This document shows positions 1 to 30,959 of a DNA stretch of 64,000 nucleotides, one piece after another. Origin of the DNA: Ctenosaura bakeri (taxonomy: Eukaryota > Chordata > Lepidosauria > Squamata > Iguanidae); contig CAOLHI010000078.1 in the NCBI GenBank assembly GCA_948474755.1, positions 930,001 to 994,000 on the forward strand, written 5' to 3'. The position numbers were made by a program, and so were the translations under genes. The notes under the pieces are model-generated. The model did no database searches. It saw only the letters and a list, made by a program, of their open reading frames with translations, and was not told the origin of the DNA. Within the stretch, counting starts at the first letter, position 1. The number at the start of each line of letters is the position of its first letter.

Positions 1-2690
1 ATAAGGAGAGTTTGGCGTACAAAACCATCCCACAACTGCAGGCAGAGATCGATACCCTGTTGTTGAAGGGGGCCATAGAAAAAATCTCCAATCTGCAACT
101 CAAGATAAGTTTTACATCAAGGTACTTTCTGGTGTCGAAAAAAGACGGCAGTCTTCGCCCCATTTTGGATCTGAGGGGGCGAATCATTTTATAACCCCAA
201 AAAGATTTCGGATGGTGACTCTCTCTACCATAATGCCGTTGCTACATCTAAATGACTGGTTTGCTACACTAGACCTCAAAGATGCCTACTTCCATATCGC
301 TATCAGACCAGAGCACAGGAAGTACCTTGCATTTGCTATAGGCAGTCAAGGGTACCGTTTTTGAGTCCTATCCTTCGGTATATGTACAGTTCAAGGGTAT
401 TTACAAAGTGTATGTCTGTTGTGGCTGCTCATCTGAGAAAGAAAGGTATTGCAGTGTTCCCATATATAGACAACTGGTTAGTAGTGGTGCCAATGAAACA
501 TCAGTTGCTGGCAGATCTGAACACTGTGGTGTGTTGTCTACAAAACTTAGGACTGATGATAAATCAGCATTGATACAGTCGAAGAAGATCAAATTCATAG
601 GAGCCATAATAGACTCTTCGCATCAAAAAGCATTTTTGCCAGAAGACAGATGGTCAAAAATGCTAAAAGTGTTCAATCTGATTTGGCAACACAGAAGAGT
701 CAGGGCAAAGATAATTCAAGTGGCATTGGGACTGATGGCTTCCACAACAATGGTGACGCCTTCAGTGAAATTGAAGATGCGGAATCTGGAGAGATGGTTT
801 ATAAAGATCTTCAGTCCACTACGGGACCGGCAGAGCATGCTTCTAATGGTCCCGAGACTAATCTTACAGTCATTGCTGTGGTGGATAAATCCAAACAGTG
901 TATTGATAGGAATGCTGTTTGTACCTCCTCAACCTCATGTGGTAGTGACAACGGACCCGTCATTGGAAGGATGGGGAGCATATCTGCAGAATCTGACTGT
1001 GAGAGGGAGATGGGATCAGTCAGAGAGAAAGTTACACATCAATGCGTTGGAATTGAAGGCTGTGATAAAGACATTCAAAGCTTTCCAGTATTACCTTCAG
1101 GGAAATTCTGTTCAGGTTGTTACCGACAACACGACCGTGATGTATTTATTACATAAACAAGCAGGGCGGAACCAGATCTCAGGTACTGTTAGATCTAACC
1201 CTGCATTTATGGGATTGGTGTCTGTCGAAGATCATTCCCTCAGCGGTGCACTTGGCGGGAGAGGAGAATGTGTTGGCAGACATGCTCAGCAGGAGTTCTC
1301 TGTCATGCCATGATTGGAAGATGGACAGAGGGATTCTGCTCGACATCTTTCAGGACAGGGCTTACCCTGAGATAGGCCTCTTTGCTTCCAGCGAGAACAG
1401 ACAATGCGAGCTGTATTGCTCACAGATGAAGAGAAATGTCGAGTCCCTGGGAGATGCTTTCTTGTTCAGCTGGTCGGGACCAATCCTTTATGCATTCCCA
1501 CCTTTCCCTCTAATCACAAAGGTGGTATCCAGAATTCATCAAGACTGGGCGACTGTGATCTTGATAACACCTTGGTGGCTGAGACAGCCTTGGTTTGCAA
1601 ACCCAATGTATCTAGCCAACCAATGGTATCGAGCATTGTTGTGCAAACCAGACTTGATTTCCATCCACAACGGGACAGTGTTCCATCTGGATGTTCAGTC
1701 CTTGAGACTGATAGCGTGGAACCTGCTAAATTGAATGACTTATCAGACACTGTGAGGAAGGTTTTGATGGCAGCACGTAAGCCATCCATATCTAAGTCAT
1801 GTACTTATAAATGGAATAAGTTTATTAAGTACTTGAATGATGTAAATGTTGATGTTCAAAATTATACTGTGGTTAATGTATTTGACTTTTTCTCCAGATT
1901 GGCAACAGACAAGCTGACACTGTCATCAGTCAAATGTTACTTGGTGGCTCTGTCCTGGTGCCATCAACAGGATGGTAAACCATCTCTATTTGGGGATCTT
2001 ATGGTCAAGAGGTTCTTGCAAGGGTATAAACATTTACACCCACCAGTTAAACACCCTGTACCATTTTGGGATTTGAGTACTGTGTTAATGGGATTTACTG
2101 GTAAACCTTTGGAACCTATGGCAACCTGTAAATTGCATCTATTAACATGGAAAGCAGCTTTCTTATTGGCGATAACATCAGCTAGAAGGGCTAGTGAGGG
2201 TTGACTCACCTTATTTACAGTTTCATAAGAGTAAGGTAGTTCTTAAACCAGATATCACATTTTTGCTCAAAGTTGTATCATCTTTTCTCTTAAATCAGGA
2301 GATCATTTTACCTGTATATTTTCAGAATCAAGAGTCTGATATGGAACGAAGGTTACATTTTTTAGATGTTAGGAGAGCGTTAGCTTTTTATGTACAGCAC
2401 ATGGCTGGTGTTAGGAAAACTAATAAGTTGTTTGTCTGTTATTCTGTATCTAAGCAAGGGATGCCTGTTTCATCCCAAAGGTTAGCAAAATGAGTTGTTT
2501 CTACTATTAAATTGACTTACGACCTTGTAAAAAGAAAACTACCTGAAGCCATTCAACCAGAGCATTGGCTGCTTCCACTGCTTTCCTTCAAGGGGTTCCT
2601 TTGGATGATATATGCAAAGCAGCTACTTGGTCACAACTTATATCACCTTTATATCTCATTATAGAATTGATAATAGAGAAAAACAGATGC
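1..2690 (+). pseudogene. DIRS copy 1 RT / RNase H / tyrosine recombinase remnants
   Basis: RT pieces include SRYFLVSKKDGSLRPILDLR (about 118-177) and a decayed remainder to about 560. RNase H is readable at about 930-1160, with VVTTDPSLEGWGAY, INALELKAV and VTDNTTVMYL. The post-RNase-H domain at 1246-1734 contains LADMLSR, IGLFASSENRQC and YAFPPFPLI. The tyrosine recombinase runs from about 1740 to 2690, with ITSARRASE, then another frame from 2194, and HSTRALAAS plus KAATWSQ at 2548-2640 in a third frame. No intact protein is possible. Confidence 0.8.
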
Positions 2691-2890
2691 TAAGTTTGGG
2701 AGAGCAATTTTATTGTCTGCTATTTAATTAATATATCTTCTTTGCAAGTGACTAATTATAACAAAATAAACATGTTCTTTTTGTTGCAGTCATCTAGTAT
2801 GAGGATGATTTCTGATGTGTTGTTCATTGTCTTCAGGTGGAGTTGTTTTTAACATGACATCCCACCATCCTTGTAATAGTAGCTTGTTAG

Positions 2891-2986
2891 TCTCCCAGTG
2901 TGAGTCACAGAGACCACGAAGAAGAACAGGTTGTTTACCTGTATTCTTCGAGTGGTCTTCTGTGAACTCACACAAACCCTCCTATC
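2891..2986 (+). repeat. DIRS copy 1 internal complementary region
   Basis: The left half ends CAGAGACCACGAAGAA, the reverse complement of the left end seen in copies 2 and 3. The right half, GAACAGGTTGTTTACCTG and onward to CTCACAC, is complementary to the element's own right end at 3175-3232. This is the ICR layout expected of DIRS elements. Confidence 0.8.
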
Positions 2987-3039
2987 CTCCCCTCTATATG
3001 TCCTGCATTGGTTCCACTAGTGCTGCTATAGCGGCAAAA

Positions 3040-3232
3040 GCAGAACTGACCGTTGGAACAGGTGGGGGCTCTTATACCCCGGAGGATGAGGGAGGGGTTC
3101 AACGGTCAAAACGCCTACTTTTGGATTTCTAGAAGGTTCCAAATGCTGTTCTGTGCAGGCGCAAAACCCAATTGTGTGAGTTCATAGAAGACCACTCGAA
3201 GAATCATAGTTACAGGTAAGCAACCTGTTCTT
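3040..3232 (+). repeat. DIRS copy 1 right terminal repeat
   Basis: The sequence begins around GACCGTTGGAACAGG, passes through TTCTAGAAGGTTCC and ends GGTAAGCAACCTGTT. The last 58 bases are the reverse complement of the right half of the ICR. The matching left repeat lies outside the window. Confidence 0.7.
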
Positions 3233-4287
3233 CTGCTCAGATTAGCCCCTCCTTTTTCTTAATATTTCTTGTCCCTAAACAACTAGCCTCTGTTTTTCTC
3301 TCCCCTCTGGCTTTCCTTTCTGTACCTTTCCTTCTTCCCTCAAATTCTCGCAACCTTGCAGTCTTGTCCTAGTCTCTTGGTTCTTATGCAAGCCTACTGA
3401 CCAAACCAAACCAAACCAAAAAAAAAAAAAACAGAGAGAAAGAAAGGAAAGGAAATATTAATTGTCAAAGGAGGCTCCTGCCATGCTCAGACTCATTTTA
3501 GTAGGACAGCCAGATAGTCCAGGCTGTTGTCAGGATTAGGAAGGCTTTATCTGACTAGCTGAAGTCACTTTCACATTGCATGGAGGCTTAGCACTCTGTG
3601 AGAAGGCCACATTTTCTGGACCACACCAGATTTCCTAGAAACCTTGAAAATGAGTTCTATTTGCTTGTGGAGGAAATCAAATGCAAACAGAGTTAGCTAG
3701 CCACTAGATGGTGCCAAAGGACAGTGTAGGCCTCATTGTTGATGGGCTTTGATCAATTAGTGCAGAGCTGGATTGTAAAATCTCTGGATTAGAGGTTTCT
3801 CTCAGACTGCTTTCGGAAGAATCCCCTCCATTCTTGGTTTTCTTTTTCCCATCAGTTTTTAAAGGTGTTTTGTGCAAAAATAAAGTAATTTATTGTTACT
3901 ATCTCAGAAAAGTTTTATATGTTGTCAAAAATGCAATAGGCATTTTTCCTGTTCTTTCCCCTTATAAAATTAAGTGTGGTTAGGGATCAAGACCCCATCC
4001 CAAGGTTAAGAAAATGAACTTGGAATCAACTTGATTCTCAGTAATCCAGATGCTGTTTAGTCCAACAGTTGATGGTTCACCACCAACTTCAAGACCAAGA
4101 CAGTCAGTCTGTTTAAGATACTATAGAAGGTTGACTTGTCTATCATGTGCATTGTACATTTTCCTCTGACACTGAAGATCATCAGAGGCCTGCATAAAGC
4201 TCACTGTGTTGGCTCCAGTAATCCTGGTCATGGACACTGTGGTTCTTGACAATCCTCCAACTTGTATTGCCCTCCTGTTCCCAACTA
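3233..4287. other. ANLN intron, no gene seen
   Basis: There is a pyrimidine-rich start, a short A-run near 3418-3432, and no exon, RNA gene or recognisable repeat. The sequence is ordinary AT-rich intron. Confidence 0.5.
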
Positions 4288-4745
4288 CAGTACGCCCTCT
4301 ACATTCACAAGGGTTAGGGGCACAGAACCCTCGTGAAAGTAAAAACGTGAATAACTCCCCCCAGTGAGCACTTCCCCTCCCTCATTCTGCTGCTGTGGGC
4401 CTGGGGAAAAGGCAGAAGAGTAAAGGGGAAAAACCTCCCCCCTCTAGTCTCCTGCCTGTTGCCTCTGTGCCCTGCCTTGTTTTTGCACTCCCACATGGGC
4501 GACAAGCAGGAGAGTGAAGGAGAAGGAAGCTTTTCCTCCTGTGCTCTCCTGCCCACCACCCACATGCCCTTCCTTTTTTTTCCTGCGTGGGAGGTGGGCA
4601 GGAGTGGAGCAAAGATCTTTTTCCCTCCCTGCGCCTGGGCAAAAGGCCAGAGAATGGGAAGGGGAGAATGAGGGGGAGGCAAGCAGGCACCTTGCGAATA
4701 GTCAAATCTGCCAAAGTCAAACCCGCAAATGTGGGGGGAAGACTG
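4288..4745. mobile_element. Tigger/mariner-like MITE, TA-flanked
   Basis: The left end CAGTACGCCCTCTACATTC and the inverted right end (reverse complement CAGTCTTCCCCCCACATTTG) form imperfect terminal inverted repeats. TA dinucleotides flank both ends (4286-4287 and 4746-4747), as expected for the Tc1/mariner/pogo superfamily. The interior is pyrimidine/purine-rich with no transposase; open frames here are compositional. Confidence 0.75.
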
Positions 4746-4747
4746 TA

Positions 4748-5750
4748 ATGAAAAACAACCTGCTGACTAAAGTCCAGTCAAACACCTGGACCCAGTATGG
4801 GTTTTGCTTAGCCATCTGGAAAAAGGAGTTCTGTCCTGTAGGTTACCTAGACAGAGTCAGCAACATGCATGTATATTCAAAATGTGATCTACAAAACTTC
4901 CCTGAATGCATTCACTCAGTGGAGCAGGAAAAAGTAGATCAGCGTAGGGTGAGCATACAAGCACTTGACTTGCTGCAATCTAGGACTCAAATTAATACTT
5001 GTATATATCAGACTTTTGCACTATTTTGTAATATCAAGAAAGGGTTTTAGACTACTAGGGTGGTATTTGCACATCAGAATATTTCTCAGGGGACTATCCC
5101 TTACTTGGACAATTGCAATCCACAGATTCTGTTCCTAAACTTAGTCCTTGAGCCTTTATCCAAACAACCTTTTGAGTCTTTCAGATCAGTTTCTTTGCAC
5201 CCTTTGTCCCTCACCACTGTCAAGATGTCAGAATGTAACACCTTATAAATAGCATACACCATTGTGTCTTCCACAAGGGCAGCATGGTCCTTGGAATACA
5301 TCTACTGTTTACTCCAAAGACTAACTCCATTTTCACAGGTCCCAGGGGCTTATGCTTTTCCCCTCCCCTTTGCCTCCCTGTAAACCAGTCTTCTTCAACC
5401 TGGTGGACTCCATAATGTTTTGGAGTACAACTACTCCCATCCCCAGCCCAGCATAACCAGTCATTGGGATAGTGGGAATCATAGTCAAAATGTCTGAAAG
5501 GCAAGTTGGAAAAAGCTGCCCTAAATCTAGTTCCCTTTTTAACCATACATGGAAAAAGGTAAACATCATCAGGAAAGGTACAGTGGAGTGAAATAGTCAA
5601 ATACAGCTATTCATGCATTTCATTCCACTCCAGTTCCCTGGGGATGAATGTATTTTAGTTTCATTGTTGACACATGTACATACCTTAGCATATAACAGCT
5701 CATTCCACCAGAGTAGAAGCTGCCCCATCTACAGCAGAGATATACCAAGC
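4748..5750. other. ANLN intron with a fold-back repeat at about 5394-5518
   Basis: The only recognisable item is a fold-back repeat at about 5394-5518. Its arms read GGAGTACAACTACTCCCAT and an inverted counterpart near GGGAATCATAGTCAAAATG. The same family recurs near 34889, 39483, 48276 and 63680. No exon was found. Confidence 0.45.
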
Positions 5751-5963
5751 ATAGGTTGTTGTGGGTTTTCCGGATTTTGAGGCCGTGTTCTATTAGTATT
5801 TTCTTCTGACATTTCACCTGCATCTGTGGCTGGCATCTTCAGAGGATACGAAGACGTTTCGCCTGCGTCTGTGGCTGCATCTTCAGCCACAGATGTAGGC
5901 AAAACATCAGGAGAAAATACTAATAGAACATGGCCTCAAAACCCAGAAAATCCACAACCTATG
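5751..5963. repeat. Penelope-like inverted repeat with hammerhead-like cores
   Basis: The outer arms at 5751-5830 (ATAGGTTGTTGTGGGTTTTC...) and 5885-5963 (...AAAATCCACAACCTAT) are inverted copies. Between them the unit GACGTTTCGCCTGC...TCTTCAG occurs twice on one strand (5808-5842, 5853-5886) and once, decayed, on the other. Repeats of this kind are typical of Penelope-like elements in reptiles (from recall). No Penelope RT is present here. Confidence 0.65.
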
Positions 5964-7692
5964 GATTCCGGCTGTGAAAACCTTTGACTTTACATATCCC
6001 AAGCAGTTTACATGGTCCTCAGCAAGCGTTTTCACAAATATTAAAAGCTGGATGTTCATGCCTCTGTTAAGGCAGTCTTAGGAAAGCTAGTGCTACAGCA
6101 CATTTCCCCCTCTCCTTTCTAAAGCAGCCATCTAACCCTCTCAGGATTACATAGCTGTGTCTCTCATGATGAGAAATGGAAGAACAGAACATTGGTTCTC
6201 CCTGTGAAGGTTCCTTTTTGCTTATCCTGAGGATGCATTCAATACTATGCTTTTCAGAACATGTGGTTACTCGCATATTCACTGGGCAAAAAAACTAACA
6301 CTCTGCAGTACATGGCCAGATGGTTGCTCATGTTTTTCTCTTTATTACCTGATCATATGAGTTTATTTTTTGCTACAAGTTGGCTGTGAAAGAGAACTAA
6401 GGAGGAGTCAACAGGGATAGAAGATAGTAAAAGAACCTAAGTCACATGATAACTTTCTTTTTTTTAAAAAAAAAAAGGGAAACATATCTGCAATAGGTAC
6501 TTCTGTATAGCAGCCAAGAAGACTTCACTTTGAATAATATTATAATCTAAATAAAATTTCATTCTTAAACTTCTAAAAATAAATGGATATTGCTCTCTCC
6601 TCCCCAGATGTTTCTTGGACACAAGGAAAAATATTATTTTCAGTCATTTTAATTTAACCTAGTATATAAAATGAAGAGACTGCTTGCTTTTCATATCATC
6701 TCAAATTCTCCCTTTGCTGTACTGCATGTTCAGAAAGGGTGTAACTTCGGGATAGGTTTGGCAAAAGAACAACACTGCACCTTCCAAATTCTAACACACA
6801 CACACCCCCGTGAAAATTTCCTTCCGAAATATCAATAATTCCAATAGTCATTCCAGTTGAGCACACAGCAACACAGTTTAGGCATCCAAAGAAAAAGGAC
6901 AGGCAGAGTTACCAAGGGAATGCGAACAAAGCAAAAACAACAGTTCTGGGTGTGAGTGATTTTCAGTGTCTCACTTCGTTCAATGCTATTTAGGAACCGA
7001 AGGAAAATGTCACTGGGGAAAAATTCTAATTTGGGGAGGGCAATGTCTCCTTCCCTGCTTTCTTCCTGATAACTAAACACCTGATGTCCTATATTGCAAA
7101 ATATCCAGCTATTTTATGGGTGGAAATTTATAGCAGCTGCATACCTGTACTCCTTTTTTTGTCTGCTTAAGTGATTTATAATTTACTTCAACATTTTGCC
7201 ATTTAGCTGCAGTTCCTGGGAGCAGCTGCTATTTGCTTTAGGGAAACAGGAAACTACAATGATTTCTTGGCAAATATCACTGAGTTTTGCTTCTTGTTCA
7301 AAAGGAAAACTATTTACTGAATAGACAGTGTATTTGAGATACAATTCTAATCCATTGTACTGAAGGTCTGAGTGCATTGAAGAGCAGCAGAGCCCCTGGG
7401 ATAAGTAAAGTAGAGAAAGTCAACTCTTTTAAAGGCCTGACATCTAACTCACATGCTCCTTGGGGCAATCTTGGAAGTACTTGATCATCAAGGAATCAGT
7501 TTGGGAGCATGTGGAACTGACAGCTGTCTGTGATTTTTGAGCAAACACTCATAACTGACATTGTTTGGGCCATTAGTTTGTCTGGACTTAATTTTAGTGT
7601 AAGATATTATAGTATAGATTCAATTTATTTATCTAGATTTTAAAACATGATTGAGAATTGAATCTAATCTCTCTCTTTATTTTTTAAGGCAG
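5964..7692. other. ANLN intron, no gene seen
   Basis: AT-rich intron up to the ANLN exon at 7693. It contains A/T runs near 6461-6476 and a short CACACACA tract near 6793. No other feature is supported. Confidence 0.5.
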
Positions 7693-27130
<19,438 letters not shown>

Positions 27131-28290
27131 ATTGCAGAAGAGATTTCCCGTAAGAGCTTGCTTACAATGTCAAATGAAAACGATGTTGTTCTTTTAATAT
27201 ATCTGTATGGGATGTACATTGTACTGGACTCTTTGCTGCCTTACAGAGCTCTAACTCTAGCACTGGGATATGGTAGATAGCTGTTTTAAGCACTTTCACT
27301 GTGCTAAATATTTTATATATAATACTTTATGAAATATGTAGTTCTGTTCACTATTAAAGTAAAGGTTTCTATTACTTATCAAAGTTTGCTTTATTTCAAG
27401 AACCAAAAGATTTAACACAAGGGGAGAAGAACAATCCGGGGAGCTTCATCAGTAAACATTTTACCTAACAAGTGGGCCTCAAATTTATTCAGTTCTAGTG
27501 GAAACGTTATTAAAGTTTTTTATATGTAATCAATTTTTAAAAATGTAATCAGTGGTTTGTTTTTTTAAAATCACCTTTTGGGTGTTCAGTACTTTAGGGG
27601 TTCAGTACTTGACACTAGCAAAAAGTACCAGTTTAGGAGAGATTTGCACATGATAGGAACAGATTCCAATAGTGAAAATAAGATAAAGTTGGTGCATGAT
27701 TTTGCACACAGTATGGTTTACATGTATGATCAGTACATTGTACATATTCCTAGAAAACAAGCATCTGGAATGCTTTAAGCTGCTTTAAGAACAACACTTT
27801 TTATCATTTTTTAGTCTCCAAGCCATATTAATCTCTGTTTCATAGCTTGAATGTAGACATTTAACTGATCTTTAGGCACTAGGCAGCAGTATGTTTTTTT
27901 AAATTCAGACTCTGTAGAGCTGCTGTATACAAAGTAATGCTTCATATAGTCTGTATGTGTTAACTCAGTTAACACAATTTCGCCTGATCAATGAAACAGC
28001 ATGACTACAGTACTCAGGTAAACCTGCATATATACAATTTTCAGAGATGGTTTCCTTTGGGTACCACAGTGTGCTGTGTTGTTGCTGCTACTGCTGCATA
28101 TATTTAAATATATTAGCTGCAAGTCACTTTCACTAAACTGCCATGGCTTAATATAATTAAAAACACTAGCTTTGTCAACTGCCCCCTTTTCACATTATTC
28201 TTTGTATTATCATTTTCAATATTTGCTTTTTCTGCTGTTTGAGAACAAGGAACAAGATCTTCTCAACATGAATAAATAAAAATGTATCAC
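27131..28290 (+). other. ANLN: ANLN 3' UTR with two candidate poly(A) signals
   Basis: AT-rich sequence follows the ANLN stop. An ATTAAA at 27353-27358 could give a short 3' UTR of about 0.25 kb. Overlapping AATAAA signals at 28271-28280, just before a CA-containing stretch, could give a UTR of about 1.15 kb. The end point is an estimate from these signals. Confidence 0.6.
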
Positions 28291-30529
28291 AGGGATTTCT
28301 ACCAATGAGTGTGTTGTTTTGCAATACTTAAAAAAAAACCGATTTGTATCTAGAGCCACCGGCTTTAGGTTAGAATGGAGCATTTGTTCTCAAGATGGTG
28401 GTAACTGATGTTGCAACTTCATTCTTTGTATTTTGTAGTATACAAAATTGGTCATTTGAGTAAGAAAGCAAATTGTTAAGGTACTTGTTTACCAAGGTTC
28501 CTAATCATAGGAATGAAATTGTAGAGCCATGTGTAGACTTTAACATTCACATAACAGAGCCCAGTGCCTGCACACACACACACACAGGCTGATAAAGCAG
28601 TTGTAGAAAGTACTGATAAACATAGAACTAGAAATGTTTGGCTGAGGTTCTACACAAGGACATGTACATTACCATGTAGCTATATCTCCTGTGCTACCAC
28701 CGAAAAACTCACCTTGTAAGCAGTATAGCGCCCCCCCCAGCACCCTTTCTATGTTGTCAGAAGGTGGAGATGCATCCAGATATTTTCTTGTAGCTGAAGG
28801 TGCTGTGACAGGCTTCTGCAGAAATCACTATGGTCCTTGGGACGTCCCTGCAGATGACATCCTTGCAGTTCATCCAGCTACAGGAAAATAGCTGGACACC
28901 TTTCTGCTTTCCACAACATGAAAATGGCCTTGTTGCGAGGGAGGAGTTGGAAGATATTTTGTTTACTGTATGGTCAGAACAGAATTCTGACCTATGCAAA
29001 GACCGAAAAAGTAGTTTTCAAAAGTGTAAGTAAAATTCGGTCACTATCATAATTCATGAACATGACACTAGCCATTTATTAATAAAAATGTCATTTCTAA
29101 AACATGGAGAAATTCTTTGAACACATTGGAAAAATTGTAGGATGTATTTTATAAGAATGGTCTGACACTCTAGTTTAATATTGCCAGAATGGAAGATTTT
29201 TGTAATAATTTAGCATTTAATGCTATAGAAATTGTAGTGTAGTCATACACCAAGAGCCTTTATGGCATGAATGGATCATAGCCACCCTGCGTGCAGCTCT
29301 GCCTTATTAACAGAGGTGAAGGCTATGGGCATGGAGGGGGAGAGCTGACTGCCTGTCTTCCCAGCTGGAATTCTCTCTCTCTCTCATGCACACACACACA
29401 CGGTCACCAATAGTCAGCTGGCTTTCTTCCTCCTACTCCACCATAGCAGCAACTGTACAGCCACTGTGGGGGTGGGGGGTAGGGACACAAGGAGCTAGAG
29501 AACAGCCCTTTGTGCCCTATTCAAAATAAGACATATGTACATGTAAAGCACACTTAATATTAATGAAATTCTGGTTATTATATTGCATAACATAATTACT
29601 GGAAATATCAATCTCATCATTTTTTTTTTTTAATTTTGGACACATGGAATTATTGGGAAATGGTTCTTGATATAATTGGGGAAATAACAATATATGCCTT
29701 TTGAATATAAGTGTTTTTGTATCAAACTATTTGTCAACCAGTTCTTTTAATATTGTACTAGCAGTCAGTCAGGTGAATGCAAGAAATATCCCTGTTGGGA
29801 AAGATGTGATCAAGGGAGAAATGCTCTAATGTTAAAATGGAAAAATTATTTAATAATGTTTTGCTTTACAGTTGAACAGATTTGGGAAAGGGGTTGTGGG
29901 TTGTATAATATAGGGGAATTAAAAATATTTGCAAAATGTTCATCCTTGTGTTTTTTTCTATACACTTTTAGTTTTATTGAGTAAAAGGGAGTCAGAGCAG
30001 CTGAGTAAGGAATACACTTTCCTTTCCAGAGTCTTAAGAGTGATTTCAGCACCACTTAAGGTTGTAATTCTACAACCTCCCACAGCATTTCTCAGATAGC
30101 ATAGAAAAAGTCAGATCTCTCTTCTCAAATAAAAAAGTATGTTCTTGAAATCTGACTTTGGATCCCCTCTTGGCCACAGCAGAAACCTCAAAGTCCCTTT
30201 GCTTGATTAAGAAAACCTTTGTATCCACTGGTTCAGGTCCCCATGTACATTTACAGCATGGGATGAATTGTGCACTAGTCTTGAATCTGGGATATATAGT
30301 ACACTTCCCATTAGTTACAATGGGAATGACTACATTCTGATGAAAAAAAACCAGGAAGAGAAGAAAATGCTTCTTTTCTCTTCTGTGATTTGGATGAAGA
30401 AGTTCATACACCATTGGCCCTTTCCAATGCAACAGGTAAAGTAGTTTTGTAATTTGACTTCTGGGTCCAAACCAGACTCGCAAGTTAGCTCTCTACCTTG
30501 CACTTTAGTTGGACACAGACTAAAGATGG
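28291..30529. other. ANLN-AOAH intergenic, no gene seen
   Basis: AT-rich sequence with CA tracts at about 28570-28587 and 29386-29402 and a T-run at 29622-29632. No exon of either gene is recognised. Confidence 0.45.
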
Positions 30530-30956
30530 GCCAGCAATCTTAAACAAAAAGGTTGACAAATCAACTACCCCTATTTTGATCAGTAACAGCAGCCACCTTG
30601 AAGCAGAAGTAGAAATATGGCCACACTACGTAGGTAATTCCTCTTCCCTTCTGCAGCCACTCTGTTGTGTACTCTGTTGTGTGGTCTTGAGGACCAGAAA
30701 ACCATCTCGCTTCTCTCTGCCTGCTGGCACCACAATCAGGCACAGGGCGAGGGGCTGGAGGCAGCGATGAGCGCAATCCCATGCTCCTCACTTCTCTCCC
30801 ACCTGCCAGCACCGTGATCGTGTGAGGGGCAGGAGGCAGTGATGAGCACAATCCCACACTCCTTGTTTCTCTCCTGCCTGCAGAGGTGGCGGGGAGCCAG
30901 CCACAGATAACTGAATAAGTGGATAATGAATCCACAGATATAGAGGTCCTACTGTA
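30530..30956. mobile_element. Tigger-like fragment with about 75-bp tandem repeat
   Basis: The right end (reverse complement TACAGTAGGACCTCTATATC) matches the TA-CAGT-CCTC end of the other TA-flanked elements. The left end is unclear. Inside, a unit of about 75 bp (CTTCTCTCCCACCTGCCAGC ... GATGAGCGCAATCCCATGCT) is repeated a little over twice between 30709 and 30890 with substitutions. Confidence 0.55.
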
Positions 30957-30959
30957 CAA

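Larger units (their letters stand above)
1..3232 (+). mobile_element. DIRS-type retrotransposon, copy 1 (3' part, decayed)
   Basis: This is the 3' two-thirds of an old DIRS element cut by the window edge. Order: RT remnant, RNase H, post-RNase-H domain, tyrosine recombinase, internal complementary region, right terminal repeat. Many stops and frameshifts interrupt it. Its ICR and right end (ending ...GTAAGCAACCTGTT) match those of the two other DIRS copies in the window, but its coding sequence is clearly diverged from copy 2, so it is an older or separate subfamily. It presumably lies in an upstream ANLN intron. Confidence 0.85.

Noticed and set aside
4314..5050. Overlapping open frames on both strands
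   Set aside because: They fall mostly in the pyrimidine/purine-biased interior of the MITE at 4288-4745, with no recognised domain.
5876..5912. Third hammerhead-like core on the + strand
   Set aside because: The core residues are changed (CAAAACATC in place of GAAACGTC), so it would not be catalytic.
28691..29033. Overlapping + and - strand open frames in the intergenic region
   Set aside because: No similarity to AOAH, ANLN or any retroelement protein is seen, and no splice context supports an exon.
30070..30483. 137-residue - strand open frame
   Set aside because: No recognisable domain, no codon or context support; likely chance.
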